A stretch of DNA of 64,000 nt from Paenibacillus sp. MSJ-34 (GCF_018918005.1 NZ_JAHLPR010000002.1:62001-126000), one strand, 5' to 3'; shown: positions 1-8,200, counted from the stretch's first letter. Program-made: numbers and translations. The notes: a model not told the origin generated them from the sequence alone.

Positions 1-57
1 ATATCCGGCGGCAAACGGAAATCATGTGATTAATTTCACAAATAAAAGCGGCCGGTT

Positions 58-855
58 TCACGTAATTGTGAACACAACCGCCCCAATGAGTGCGAAGGAA
101 GCGATAAATATCGAATCTCTCGTCTTCCATTGCAGTTCGTAATATTTCGTTCGCGGTTGTCCCAGTTGGAATCCCCGCGCCTCCATCGAATAGACCAAAT
201 CTTCGGCCCGCCGGAACGCTCCTACGATGACGGGAATGAGCAGCGGAACGATCATTTTGCCTTTCTCCCGCCAGGGGAGCTCCCTGAGGTCCGCGCCGCG
301 CGAAGCTTGAGCCTTAATCACCGTTTGCGCTTCATCCCAGATCGTCGGGATAAACCGGAGCGCAATCCCGATCGTCAGCGCAATGAGCTGCGGATCGAGA
401 CGAATCAGCTTGAAAGGGGCGAGCACGTCTTCCAGCGCCTGGTTCAACTTGGCGGGCGTCGTCGTGAAGGTAAGGATTGCCGTGAACGACACGAGAAAGG
501 CCATGCGCCATACGGAAAGCGCGGCTTGCCGCAATCCGCCCGCATGAATGGCGAACGCTCCCCAATCCAGCAGCGGCGGACCGTCGCGGATCAGCAGCAT
601 TTGAAATACGAACATAAAAATCATCAGATACCGAAGCGGTTTGGCGGCTTTGACGAAAGTGCGGAACGGAACGTTCGTCGCGCGCATGACCGCGAAGGAG
701 TAGCCGGTCACGATTCCCGCGGCGATCCAAGAGTCCGCGAAGACCAGGATGCAAACATAGAGCGGCATCGCCGTTAACTTAGCGCGGGGGTCGAGGCGAT
801 GAACCCAGGAGTCCCGTTCGATATATCTTCCTAAGACGAATTTCTGCCGCATCAC
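58..855 (-). CDS. ecfT: Energy-coupling factor transporter transmembrane protein EcfT
   Basis: This is the membrane scaffold of an ECF vitamin/cofactor transporter; it couples the two ATPases to a substrate-binding S component. The 265-residue protein is of the CbiQ/EcfT family, with several hydrophobic segments (about residues 29-57, 76-90, 112-131, 247-264). It carries the two coupling motifs of the family, SRG at 185-187 and ARG at 226-228, which dock into the ATPase grooves. The first codon is GTG at 855, directly followed by ATG at 852; an AAAGG lies 7-10 bases upstream, so either is possible. It overlaps the ecfA2 stop codon and is the last gene of a leftward operon starting near 3.47 kb. 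The substrate cannot be read from EcfT because group II modules share S components. Confidence 0.95.
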   Translation of the reverse strand: MMRQKFVLGRYIERDSWVHRLDPRAKLTAMPLYVCILVFADSWIAAGIVTGYSFAVMRATNVPFRTFVKAAKPLRYLMIFMFVFQMLLIRDGPPLLDWGAFAIHAGGLRQAALSVWRMAFLVSFTAILTFTTTPAKLNQALEDVLAPFKLIRLDPQLIALTIGIALRFIPTIWDEAQTVIKAQASRGADLRELPWREKGKMIVPLLIPVIVGAFRRAEDLVYSMEARGFQLGQPRTKYYELQWKTRDSIFIASFALIGAVVFTIT

Positions 856-1721
856 GACTCATCCTTTCGCCTGGCGAAAGCTCGCTCGATTTGATCCGCC
901 CAGTCCGCGGGAGAGCCGTTCGGAGGCAGCGGGATGCCGAAGTCGCGCATGAGCGCCTGCCGCAGCCGAAGCGGTTTCGGAACGGGGATGCCGGTTTCCT
1001 CTAGCAGTTCCGGCCGCCCCCAGATTTCCGCCGCCGTCCCTTGAAACGTTACCGTTCCGCGGTCCAAGACGATGAAACGATCGGCGTAGGGCAGCAGTTC
1101 TTCGAGCCTGTGCGTTACAACGACGATCGTTTTCCGGTCCCGCTCGCATAGCTGCCGGAGCAGTCCCAACAAATCTTCGCGGCTGCGCGCATCCAGTGCC
1201 GCGGTCGGTTCGTCAAGCACGAACACATCCGGGTTCGTCGCCAGTACGGAAGCGATCGCGGCCTTGCGCATCTGGCCGCCGCTTAAACGAAACGGGCTGA
1301 GCGGGAGCAATTCCCGCTCGAGGCCGAGCGATTCCGCCGCCCGTTCCGCCATCTCCCGCGCTTGCGGGGCCGTCGCTCCGAATTGCAGCGGGCCGAAACA
1401 TAAATCTTTCTCCACCGTTTCCGCGAACAACTGCTGTTCCGGGAATTGAAATACAAGTCCGACGCGTTTGCGCAGCAGTTGCGCATTGGGGAGGGGCTCG
1501 CCGGCGCGTATATGAAAATCGAGAATATGAAGCGAGCCGGACGAAGGACGCAATATGCCGTTGAAATGCTGCAGCAGCGTCGATTTGCCCGATCCTGCCC
1601 GGCCGAGAATGCCGATGAACCGCCCTTCTTCCAACTCGAGACGAATGCCGCGGAGCGCGGCGCTCTCCAAGGGGCATCCTTCCTCATACGAATACGTTAC
1701 ATCATGGAATCGAATGCCCAT
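852..1721 (-). CDS. ecfA2: Energy-coupling factor transporter ATPase EcfA2
   Basis: This ABC-type ATPase works as a heterodimer with EcfA1 to power the ECF transporter. In the 289-residue product the Walker A motif GRAGSGKST is at about residues 40-48, the signature LSGGQMRKAAIA follows a Q-loop (VGLVFQFPEQQLF), and Walker B is VFVLDEPTAALD; all key residues are present. The frame is open further upstream, but I place the start at the ATG at 1721, which is preceded at good spacing by GGAGG and gives the usual family N-terminus MGIRFHDVTYSY. The start lies 25 bases inside the end of ecfA1 and the stop overlaps ecfT, so the three are translationally coupled. Confidence 0.95.
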   Translation of the reverse strand: MGIRFHDVTYSYEEGCPLESAALRGIRLELEEGRFIGILGRAGSGKSTLLQHFNGILRPSSGSLHILDFHIRAGEPLPNAQLLRKRVGLVFQFPEQQLFAETVEKDLCFGPLQFGATAPQAREMAERAAESLGLERELLPLSPFRLSGGQMRKAAIASVLATNPDVFVLDEPTAALDARSREDLLGLLRQLCERDRKTIVVVTHRLEELLPYADRFIVLDRGTVTFQGTAAEIWGRPELLEETGIPVPKPLRLRQALMRDFGIPLPPNGSPADWADQIERAFARRKDES

Positions 1722-2548
1722 CGCCTTAGTTCCTCCAATAGCGTTTGTTCCCGGAAATGCATGCCGATGTCGATTCCGCGCTTGCGGAGCTCGCGCGACA
1801 ATTGCACATAGAGAGGCGGCCGCAGGCGGCATTGCCTGACGACATCGTCAAGCATATAGAAATGCTCCGGCATTTCGTCGGCGACGATCGTCCCGTCCGC
1901 CAGGGCAATGACGCGGTCGGAAGCCAGAATCTCGTCCTCGTCGTGCGTAACGGCGATCATCGTATACTTTCCGGAGGCATGGAGCCGGCGCATCAGGCCG
2001 ATCAACTGCCGCTTGGCGCATTCGTCCAGCATCGAAGCCGCCTCGTCGAACACGATGATGTCCGGCTCCAGCGCAAGCGCCCCGGCAATGGCGACCCGCT
2101 GCTTCTGCCCGCCGGACAGCTCGCTCGGATGCCGGTGCAGCAGATGGGCGATGTCGAACTGCTTTGCAGTCCGAGCAATACGCTCTTGCATTGCTTTCCG
2201 CTCGAGGCGGCGGTTCTGCAAACCGAAGGCCAAGTCTTCCTCCACCGTCGCGCCCACGAATTGATTGTCCGGGTTCTGGAACACAAATCCGACGCGCTGC
2301 CTGATCTCCGCCGCATTGCCGGCGTGAAGCTCCAAGCCGCCCGTAAAGATACGTCCGCCGCTGTGGGGCAGCAGCCCGTTGATTAATTTGACAAGCGTCG
2401 ATTTGCCCGAACCGTTCGCTCCGACGATCGATACCCATTGCCCTGAAGGAATGTCCAGCGTAATATCGCGGATCGCGGGGGGGAGCGACTTGTCCCGGCG
2501 CGGATAATGAAAGGAGACATGTTCCAAGGAAACGGCCGTTTTAGTCAT
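1697..2548 (-). CDS. ecfA1: Energy-coupling factor transporter ATPase EcfA1
   Basis: This is the first ATPase of the ECF module, partner of EcfA2. The 283-residue product has Walker A GANGSGKST, Q-loop VGFVFQNPDNQF, signature LSGGQKQRVAIAGALA and Walker B IIVFDEAASMLDE. The DEA-SMLD form of Walker B is typical of EcfA1 rather than EcfA2. The start is set at the ATG at 2548 (MTKTAVSLEHVSF), with GGTGGGGAG just upstream; the open frame extends further but without a ribosome site. It overlaps the Gx transporter gene by 8 bases and ecfA2 by 25, consistent with one operon. Its C-terminal tail of about 45 residues fits the EcfA dimerisation domain. Confidence 0.95.
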   Translation of the reverse strand: MTKTAVSLEHVSFHYPRRDKSLPPAIRDITLDIPSGQWVSIVGANGSGKSTLVKLINGLLPHSGGRIFTGGLELHAGNAAEIRQRVGFVFQNPDNQFVGATVEEDLAFGLQNRRLERKAMQERIARTAKQFDIAHLLHRHPSELSGGQKQRVAIAGALALEPDIIVFDEAASMLDECAKRQLIGLMRRLHASGKYTMIAVTHDEDEILASDRVIALADGTIVADEMPEHFYMLDDVVRQCRLRPPLYVQLSRELRKRGIDIGMHFREQTLLEELRRWAFDSMM

Positions 2549-3098
2549 GTTCTCCCCACCCTTCAAACAACGGGATTTGGGACAAAGCCCGTATTGCGTA
2601 TTTTGCCGCAATGCCGACAAAAATGCCTGTCGCCACTCCTGTCAGCAACAGTACGGGAAGGTAATAGAAGACGGTCGAACTGCGAATGACGATCCCGGCC
2701 GCGGCAAGCTGTCCGATATTGTGCGCGATGCCCCCGGCGATGCTGACGCCGATCAAGCTGAGACGTTTGCCGCTGACTGCCATGAGTATATACATGACGG
2801 CAAAGCTGAACAACGAACCGAACAAGCTGAACAAAAAACTGGAGAATGTGCCGAACACGAGCGCCGTCAAAATCGTCTTCAATGCGACAAGCAGCAGCGT
2901 ATCTCTCCCCCGGAGAAAATAAAGACAGGTCAGCACCATGATGTTGGCTAAGCCGAGTTTTGCGCCGGGAACGGAAAAGTTGACCGGTATGATTGATTCC
3001 ATCACGCCGAGCACGACGGCGGCCGCGGCGAATATGGCCACGGCGACGATGCGTTTCAAACCGGCCGCAGCGTCATGGGATTCACGAAACGACGGCAT
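2541..3098 (-). CDS. Gx transporter family protein (HepS-like, possible ECF substrate component or EetB-like)
   Basis: This is an integral membrane protein of about 185 residues in the family annotated as Gx transporter or heptaprenyl diphosphate synthase component I-like. It has five or six hydrophobic helices and the glycine-rich stretches GAKLGLANIMVL and GGIAHNIGQLAAAGI. The size and topology resemble ECF S components, and its place directly upstream of ecfA1 suggests that it either is a dedicated substrate component or works with the module. The start at 3098 (MPSFRES) has AAGGAG nine bases upstream; another ATG at 3107 overlaps that site. It overlaps the NusG domain II gene. Members of this family next to NusG-II and ApbE genes occur in flavin electron-export loci (see findings); that role here is inferred. 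Confidence 0.85.
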   Translation of the reverse strand: MPSFRESHDAAAGLKRIVAVAIFAAAAVVLGVMESIIPVNFSVPGAKLGLANIMVLTCLYFLRGRDTLLLVALKTILTALVFGTFSSFLFSLFGSLFSFAVMYILMAVSGKRLSLIGVSIAGGIAHNIGQLAAAGIVIRSSTVFYYLPVLLLTGVATGIFVGIAAKYAIRALSQIPLFEGWGEHD

Positions 3099-3474
3099 CG
3101 ATCTCATCTCCTTCGCTTTGATCTGCAACAATTTCGACCAGTACGCGGTTCGGCAAACATACGATCGTTTGCTGCGGCTTCGAGATCCAGCCGAAAGTAA
3201 AGCAAATTTCATCCGGACAATCCGCCTCGAACATCTCGATGCCCCGGTCGTGCACGAACAGTACGTTGCGGCCGCGTTCCGTCTCGATTTCAATCCATTG
3301 CTCTTCCTCCGTCAATTCCACCGTCCGGTAAGGCTTTCCGTCCACGGAAATAACGGCGTACGTTGCAGCGGACGGTGCGGGTTCTTGCGGAGCGGGGCCG
3401 AGCCATTTCGGCACCGCCAACGCCAATGCGAAGCATACGACAATTCCGATCAGTATGAAGTCACCGCGTTTCAC
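3082..3474 (-). CDS. NusG domain II-containing protein
   Basis: This is a small membrane-anchored protein: one hydrophobic N-terminal helix (FILIGIVVCFALALAVPKWL) followed by an extracytoplasmic NusG domain II-like beta domain. The end carries the family pattern ADCPDEICFTFGWISKPQQTIVCLPNRVLVEI with two cysteines. It is not the transcription factor NusG. I prefer the GTG at 3474 as start because GGGGGTG lies just upstream; ATG codons at 3531 and 3513 are in frame but lack a ribosome site, and a TATAAT at 3517-3512 would put the transcription start between them and the GTG. It is the first gene of the leftward operon with the Gx transporter and ecfA1-A2-T, and faces apbE. Confidence 0.85.
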   Translation of the reverse strand: MKRGDFILIGIVVCFALALAVPKWLGPAPQEPAPSAATYAVISVDGKPYRTVELTEEEQWIEIETERGRNVLFVHDRGIEMFEADCPDEICFTFGWISKPQQTIVCLPNRVLVEIVADQSEGDEIDAVVS

Positions 3475-3511
3475 AGGCGCACCCCCGTTTGCTTGGTTTA
3501 TGAGTTCATTC

Positions 3512-3517
3512 ATTATA
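3512..3517 (-). promoter_or_regulatory. Probable -10 box of the NusG-II/Gx/ecf operon
   Basis: A perfect TATAAT reads leftward 38 bases upstream of the GTG start of the NusG-II gene. No good -35 is seen at 17 bases (CAGAAC), so the assignment rests on the -10 box and its place in the divergent gap. Confidence 0.4.
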
Positions 3518-3574
3518 CCCGTTCGCGCCAAATCGTTCTGTGACGATTCCTACAGCGGCGAGAAGATCGGATTT

Positions 3575-3582
3575 GCTATAAT
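3575..3582 (+). promoter_or_regulatory. Extended -10 promoter of apbE
   Basis: TGCTATAAT, an extended -10 (TGnTATAAT), ends 34 bases before the apbE ATG. It lies in the gap shared with the leftward ecf operon, about 60 bases from that operon's own -10, so the two transcription units start back to back. Confidence 0.5.
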
Positions 3583-3616
3583 CGCAAGACAAAATTTCGA
3601 TAGGCAGGGATCCGAT

Positions 3617-4699
3617 ATGCGCACGAAACCTTTATTTTCCGGATACGTTTTATCGCTTGTTATTTTGTTGCTTGGCGCAAGCGGCTGCGCCCCCATTTCC
3701 GCGCCGGGCGCTTCGAACGGCAGCGGGCTGCCAATCTCCCGCACGTATTTCGCTTTCGATACGATCGTTACGGTCAAAGTGTACGACGAACGCGTTACCG
3801 ACGCGCATTTCAAGGAATTGGAAAGTTTGATGAAAGAAATCGAAGGGAAATTAAGCCGGACGATCGAAACGAGCGACGTCTCTCAAGTGAATTTGCAAGC
3901 AGGGCAAGAGGCGGTGCGGGTGTCCGACGAAACGTTCGGGCTCGTCCGCCAAGCGGTCGGCTATGCCGACTTAACCGATGGACGCTTCGACCCGGCGATC
4001 GGGCCATTGGTCGATTTGTGGCAAATCGGCAAGGAAGGGGCCAAAGTTCCGCCGCAGGCCGACATCGAGCGGAAGCGGGATCTTGTCGATTTCCGGAACA
4101 TTGAAACGGATGAAACGAATCGTACCGTCAAACTTGCCCAAAGCGGGATGTCGATCGACTTGGGAGGCATCGGGAAAGGGTATGCGGCGGATCGCATTGC
4201 GGAACGGCTGCTCGAGATGGGCTTCAAAAGCGCGATTATCGATCTGGGGGGCAACATTATGGCTGTCGGGACGAAACCGGGCGGCGAACTGTGGAATATC
4301 GGCATCCAGGCTCCGGACGAAATGCGCGGAAATCCGATCGGGCAAATTCGCGTCGATAACCAAACGATCGTCACCTCGGGCGTGTATGAGCGTTACTTTA
4401 TGGAAAACGGCCAACGCTACCATCACATTTTGGACACGAAAACCGGATATCCCGTCCGCAACGAGTTGATCAGCGTGACGATCGTCGCGGACCGCTCGGC
4501 CGATGCCGACGCTTTGTCGACGGCCGCTTTCGCCTTAGGGCTGGAAGAGGGCTTGCAACTGACTCAATCTCTGGATCGCGTCGAAGCGTTATTCGTGACG
4601 GCGGAACGCAAAGTATACATGACGGACGGGCTGATAAAGTCGTTCCGGTTGACGGACGAAACGTACGAGTTGGCAAATCTTGCCGCAAAAGCGAACTAA
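3617..4699 (+). CDS. apbE: FAD:protein FMN transferase (ApbE family lipoprotein)
   Basis: The enzyme uses FAD to attach FMN covalently to a threonine in extracytoplasmic target proteins. The 360-residue length is standard. The N-terminus is a lipoprotein signal with lipobox LGASGC (cysteine about residue 24). Family motifs follow in order: FDTIVTVKVYD, GRFDPAIGPLVDLW, SIDLGGIGKGYAADRI, AIIDLGGNIMAVG, TSGVYERYF with HHILDTKTGYPV, and ADALSTAAFALG, which holds the Mg-binding aspartate. The ATG at 3617 was chosen because it begins the signal peptide and has GGCAGGGA upstream. It faces the NusG-II/Gx/ecf operon, a context that points to flavinylation of an exported redox protein. No FMN-target protein with a clear flavinylation motif is seen in the window. 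Confidence 0.95.
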   Translation: MRTKPLFSGYVLSLVILLLGASGCAPISAPGASNGSGLPISRTYFAFDTIVTVKVYDERVTDAHFKELESLMKEIEGKLSRTIETSDVSQVNLQAGQEAVRVSDETFGLVRQAVGYADLTDGRFDPAIGPLVDLWQIGKEGAKVPPQADIERKRDLVDFRNIETDETNRTVKLAQSGMSIDLGGIGKGYAADRIAERLLEMGFKSAIIDLGGNIMAVGTKPGGELWNIGIQAPDEMRGNPIGQIRVDNQTIVTSGVYERYFMENGQRYHHILDTKTGYPVRNELISVTIVADRSADADALSTAAFALGLEEGLQLTQSLDRVEALFVTAERKVYMTDGLIKSFRLTDETYELANLAAKAN

Positions 4700-4751
4700 T
4701 TTCCGATATCGCGTGTATATATGATGAGACAACTATAACGGAGGTATGTTC

Positions 4752-5297
4752 GTGGAAAATCGGATTTCCATGGAAGAGGCGGAGCGGTTATTCGCCGAAT
4801 ATTCTCTTTTCGTATTCCGTTCGGCCTACGTGCTGACCAAATCGAAATCGCTGGCGGACGATATCACGCAGGAGACTTTCATTAAAATCTATATGAAAAT
4901 CGGCACCTTAGATCGGACCAAACCGATTAGGCCGTGGATTTATAAAATCATGCTCAATACGGCAAGGAACATGCTGCGCAAGCAGAAATGGCTCGTTTTG
5001 ATCGGACAAGTACCGGAGACGGAGGACGAGGTGCCGGTGGAAGAGACGGTTCTTAGAGACGAAGCCAGCGAGGAATTGTTGCGGGAAATCGAGCGATTGC
5101 CCCATAAAAGCAAAGAAATCATCATGCTTCATTTTTACGGAGAATTGAAATTGTATGAAATCGCCGAAATTTTAAATATTCCAATTGGGACATGCAAATC
5201 CAGATTGAATCGCGCGCTCATGTCGTTGCGCAATCGACTGCCCCGTTCGAATGTTTACGGATTCACGAAAAGGGGGGAACTTTATGGAGAAAAATAA
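4752..5297 (+). CDS. ECF-family RNA polymerase sigma factor
   Basis: This is an extracytoplasmic-function sigma-70 factor of about 181 residues. Region 2 (FVFRSAYVLTKSKSLADDITQETFIKIY) holds the D-x-x-QE-TF core-binding motif, and region 4 (LPHKSKEIIMLHFYGELKLYEIAEIL with a following recognition helix containing GTCKSRLNRAL) is intact. The GTG at 4752 lies seven bases after GGAGG, so it is preferred over the ATG at 4746, which overlaps the spacing. The start of the next gene lies inside its end, so the two are coupled as a sigma/anti-sigma pair. The stress it responds to and its target promoters cannot be read from the sequence. Confidence 0.92.
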   Translation: MENRISMEEAERLFAEYSLFVFRSAYVLTKSKSLADDITQETFIKIYMKIGTLDRTKPIRPWIYKIMLNTARNMLRKQKWLVLIGQVPETEDEVPVEETVLRDEASEELLREIERLPHKSKEIIMLHFYGELKLYEIAEILNIPIGTCKSRLNRALMSLRNRLPRSNVYGFTKRGELYGEK

Positions 5298-6054
5298 CGC
5301 CGTCCAGATGAAAGATGCCCTGGAAAAACAGGTGCGACGCCGAACTTCCTCCGTTACCTTCGAACAGATATGGGAAGGATACGTTAACCGGGATGCCCGC
5401 CGCAAAAAAAAGAAACGCAACATCCGCCAAGCGGCCTTCGCTGCGGCTGCGCTTTTGTTCGCCTTGCAGACGGTCGTCGCCTTCAAGCCCGCTATGGCTT
5501 TTATCGCGCAATTCATCGAACCGAAAGTGGAGATCAAACAGGTAGTAAAGGAAACGGAAAGGAACATGCGTATCGTTTGGAAGGAAGGGGACGAAGAAAT
5601 CGGAATTTCCTCGAAAACGGAGGCGGAACAACTGTTGGGCGTTCCCGTTCCGTGGTCCGACATGATGGATGCGATGCCGGAGATAAAACGGTTTATGAAA
5701 GTTGTAAAGAAGCAAGGCCAACCGCTTGGATATAAATACGCTCTTGGCACGAATGGGCGGATCATCGACATAGAAGCGAGGTACCTGATCGATTCGCCGC
5801 CGATGTTCTTTCTCCATACGATGGGCGGCGAGGCGGCCGTCAAAGACGTGACAGTAAACGGAGCCGAAGCGAAGCTAGTCGAATTTCACGATTTTCCGGT
5901 TTTTCATTATATTTATTTTCAATTGGAAGATTGGAATATTCTGTTGTCCGTGATTCAAGATATCGATGCCCCGCCGGTAACGGGAGAGGAGATGATCGCT
6001 CTGGCGGAATCCGTCCGATTTGAATCTGCCGCGCCGCAACCGGGAAAGAATTAG
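5284..6054 (+). CDS. Membrane-anchored probable anti-sigma factor, DUF4367-like
   Basis: The 256-residue protein has a charged cytoplasmic N-terminus of about 40 residues (ending in KKKKRN), one membrane helix (about residues 44-62, AAFAAAALLFALQTVVAF), and an extracytoplasmic domain of about 190 residues that resembles DUF4367-type sensor domains. The topology and 14-base overlap with the sigma gene argue for an anti-sigma factor, although I see no zinc-binding HxxxCxxC motif. The ATG at 5284 has GGGGGG upstream; an upstream in-frame start lacks one. It ends in a short convergent gap with the ArsR gene. Confidence 0.7.
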   Translation: MEKNNAVQMKDALEKQVRRRTSSVTFEQIWEGYVNRDARRKKKKRNIRQAAFAAAALLFALQTVVAFKPAMAFIAQFIEPKVEIKQVVKETERNMRIVWKEGDEEIGISSKTEAEQLLGVPVPWSDMMDAMPEIKRFMKVVKKQGQPLGYKYALGTNGRIIDIEARYLIDSPPMFFLHTMGGEAAVKDVTVNGAEAKLVEFHDFPVFHYIYFQLEDWNILLSVIQDIDAPPVTGEEMIALAESVRFESAAPQPGKN

Positions 6055-6096
6055 CGTCCGCGCAGGAAGCGGAAGATCAGGGCTGACGCGCGTCTT

Positions 6097-6429
6097 TTAC
6101 TCGGCCCCTTCCAACTGATCGAGCAACACAATCGTGTCGACTAAATGATTGTTGAACACTTTTTTGGCCGCCTCAAGCACGTCGACGATGGCAGGGTCCC
6201 GCAGGGCGTACACGACGCGGTTGGCGTCTTTGGTGCCTTTCACGATATTTTTGGCGCGCAGCACCATTAATTGTTGCGATACCGCGGAACCCTCGCTTCC
6301 GATCAGGGATTGTATTTCATTCACATTCTTCTCCCCCTCGGACAACAGTTCGAGAATGCGAATACGAAGAGGATGGGCTAAAGCTTTGAAAAATTCCGCT
6401 TTAAATTGTTGTAATTCCAGGTTCATCAT
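6097..6429 (-). CDS. ArsR-family transcriptional regulator
   Basis: This is a small winged-helix repressor of about 110 residues. The helix-turn-helix is clear: EFFKALAHPLRIRILELLSEGEKNVNEIQSLIGSEGSAVSQQLMVLRAKNIV, and the wing is KGTKDANRVVYAL. No cysteine pair for metal sensing is present, so it is unlikely to be a classic arsenic or cadmium sensor. Of three close start codons I chose 6429, which has GGGAAGG at proper distance; 6438 is too near that site. It lies 76 bases downstream of the SulP transporter gene in the same direction, and a perfect 10-base inverted repeat sits upstream of that gene, so it probably represses its own operon. It was not matched to a named regulator. Confidence 0.88.
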   Translation of the reverse strand: MMNLELQQFKAEFFKALAHPLRIRILELLSEGEKNVNEIQSLIGSEGSAVSQQLMVLRAKNIVKGTKDANRVVYALRDPAIVDVLEAAKKVFNNHLVDTIVLLDQLEGAE

Positions 6430-6505
6430 TGCGCACATACCTTCCCGTTTGATTTGAATGGGACATCTATTCTTGAATGAAATTACCTTATTCCTATGGT
6501 TTCTG

Positions 6506-8146
6506 TCAACCGCAAACGTCCGTTTTCCCCCGATGAAACAAAGAATCGGCATAACGGACCGCTTGGCCGGTTTGGGCAAACATGTTCGTCTCTCCGATCA
6601 TTTTATCCAATTCGGTGCGCATGAACATTTCGCGCAATTGCGGCTGTACCTCGGAGATCAGCACCGTACCGCCGTAACTTTGGACGAAACCGATGACGCC
6701 GGAGAGATAGGAAATCCCGGTTGTATCGATAAACGGCACTTGTTTCAAACGAATGACGACAATGCTCGGCCGATCTCGCAGTTGATCCAGAATCAAGCGT
6801 TCGAACGATTGAGCCGCTCCGAAAAAAAGAACGCCTTCCACTTCCGCATAGCAGATCCTCTCTTGCCGGTCTTCGGCGAAATGTTCGCCGGTTTTCGTCG
6901 TGACGGAAATCGAGCTCATTTTTTTGACAAAAAGAACGAATGCCAATAAAAGCCCCGCCCCCACTCCCGTTATTAAATCGACAAAGACAGTGAGCAAAAA
7001 GGTAACGAGCAGAACGAGCGTGTCTCCGGTTTTCAAGCGAACGATATATTTAAAGCGCCGGACTTCGCTCATATTCCAGGCGACCGTCATGAGGACCGGG
7101 GCCATGGCAGCGAGCGGTATAGCCGAAGCGTATGGAGCGAATAGGAGCAGAATCAATAAGGTCACGAAGCCGTGAACGATGCCGGATACGGGGGATTGAG
7201 CTCCGTTTTTAATGTTCGTGGCCGTGCGGGCGATCGCTCCTGTGGCGGGTATGCCCCCGAATAACGGCGCGGCAAGATTGGCGATGCCCTGCCCGATTAA
7301 TTCGCGATTGCTATGGTGGCGATCGCCCGTCATCCCATCGGCTACGACGGCCGACAGGAGCGATTCGACCCCTCCCAACAAAGCGATCGTCAATGCGGGA
7401 ACGAATAAGCTTTGCACTTTATCCCATGTGATATTCGGAAGCCGGAAGGTCGGCAACGAACTCGGGATCGCCCCGTAAGTCGAGCCAATCGTAGCAATTT
7501 TATCCGGGAAGAACAAAGCGGCCGCACCTCCCGCGACGATAAGCGCGACGAACGAGCCGGGAAGTTTGGGGAACAGTTTCGGCGTAACGATAATGAAGAG
7601 GAGGGAAATCGCAGCGATTAGTACGGCGGCCGGATCCGTCGTTCCGACATGCCGAACGATTTCCGCCATATTGTCGATAAAGCGCTCATGTTTTTGAATC
7701 CCTTGCAAGCCGAGAAAATTGGCGATTTGTCCGGTAAATATGATCACGGCAATTCCCGCCGTAAAGCCGATCGTCACGGGTCTTGGAATATATTTGATGA
7801 AGGCCCCCATTTTCAACAAACCCATGAGTAATAGCATCATTCCGGCCATGAACCCGGCGATCAGCAAATCCTCGAATCCGTATAGCGTTACGATGCCGAA
7901 TATGACCGGAACGAAAGCGCCGGTCGGTCCGCCGATCTGATGGCGGGAACCGCCGAAGACCGAAATGAGTATTCCCGCGATAATCGTCGTGTAAATGCCG
8001 TATTGCGGGTCTACGCCCGAAGCGATGGCGAATGCCATTCCGAGCGGCAAAGCGATAATACCGACAATGAGTCCCGACAGCAGGTCTTTCCACAGCAGCG
8101 CCAATGAATAGTTTCGAAAGCGGTGAGCCCGTACAAATCTCATCAT
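6506..8146 (-). CDS. SulP family inorganic anion transporter with STAS domain
   Basis: This is an integral membrane carrier of 546 residues, usually for sulfate, bicarbonate or other anions in exchange for or together with Na+ or H+. The N-terminal 400 residues contain about 10-12 membrane helices, including the family region PTGAFVPVIFGIV and the signature-like GGIPATGAIARTATNI. The C-terminal 110 residues form a STAS domain with FIDTTGISYLSGVI, the position of the phosphorylatable residue in related anti-sigma antagonists. Start is the ATG at 8146 with AGGGGG upstream. The neighbouring ArsR gene probably controls it. The substrate cannot be decided; co-control with an ArsR regulator is compatible with sulfate or another sulfur anion. 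Confidence 0.93.
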   Translation of the reverse strand: MMRFVRAHRFRNYSLALLWKDLLSGLIVGIIALPLGMAFAIASGVDPQYGIYTTIIAGILISVFGGSRHQIGGPTGAFVPVIFGIVTLYGFEDLLIAGFMAGMMLLLMGLLKMGAFIKYIPRPVTIGFTAGIAVIIFTGQIANFLGLQGIQKHERFIDNMAEIVRHVGTTDPAAVLIAAISLLFIIVTPKLFPKLPGSFVALIVAGGAAALFFPDKIATIGSTYGAIPSSLPTFRLPNITWDKVQSLFVPALTIALLGGVESLLSAVVADGMTGDRHHSNRELIGQGIANLAAPLFGGIPATGAIARTATNIKNGAQSPVSGIVHGFVTLLILLLFAPYASAIPLAAMAPVLMTVAWNMSEVRRFKYIVRLKTGDTLVLLVTFLLTVFVDLITGVGAGLLLAFVLFVKKMSSISVTTKTGEHFAEDRQERICYAEVEGVLFFGAAQSFERLILDQLRDRPSIVVIRLKQVPFIDTTGISYLSGVIGFVQSYGGTVLISEVQPQLREMFMRTELDKMIGETNMFAQTGQAVRYADSLFHRGKTDVCG

Positions 8147-8170
8147 GATACCCCCTTTTATATTTAATAT

Positions 8171-8200
8171 TATGTATATTTGAATTTTTGAATATACATA
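8171..8200. promoter_or_regulatory. Inverted repeat, candidate ArsR operator upstream of the SulP gene
   Basis: TATGTATATT and AATATACATA form perfect 10-base arms around a 10-base centre that itself contains TTGAA/TTTTTG half-sites. The site ends 25 bases before the SulP start, where a repressor would block transcription. ArsR-family operators are AT-rich inverted repeats of this kind. Confidence 0.55.

Noticed and set aside
130-777. Rightward open frame of 215 codons opposite ecfT
   Set aside because: Shadow frame; no ribosome site or domain and ecfT motifs are complete on the other strand.
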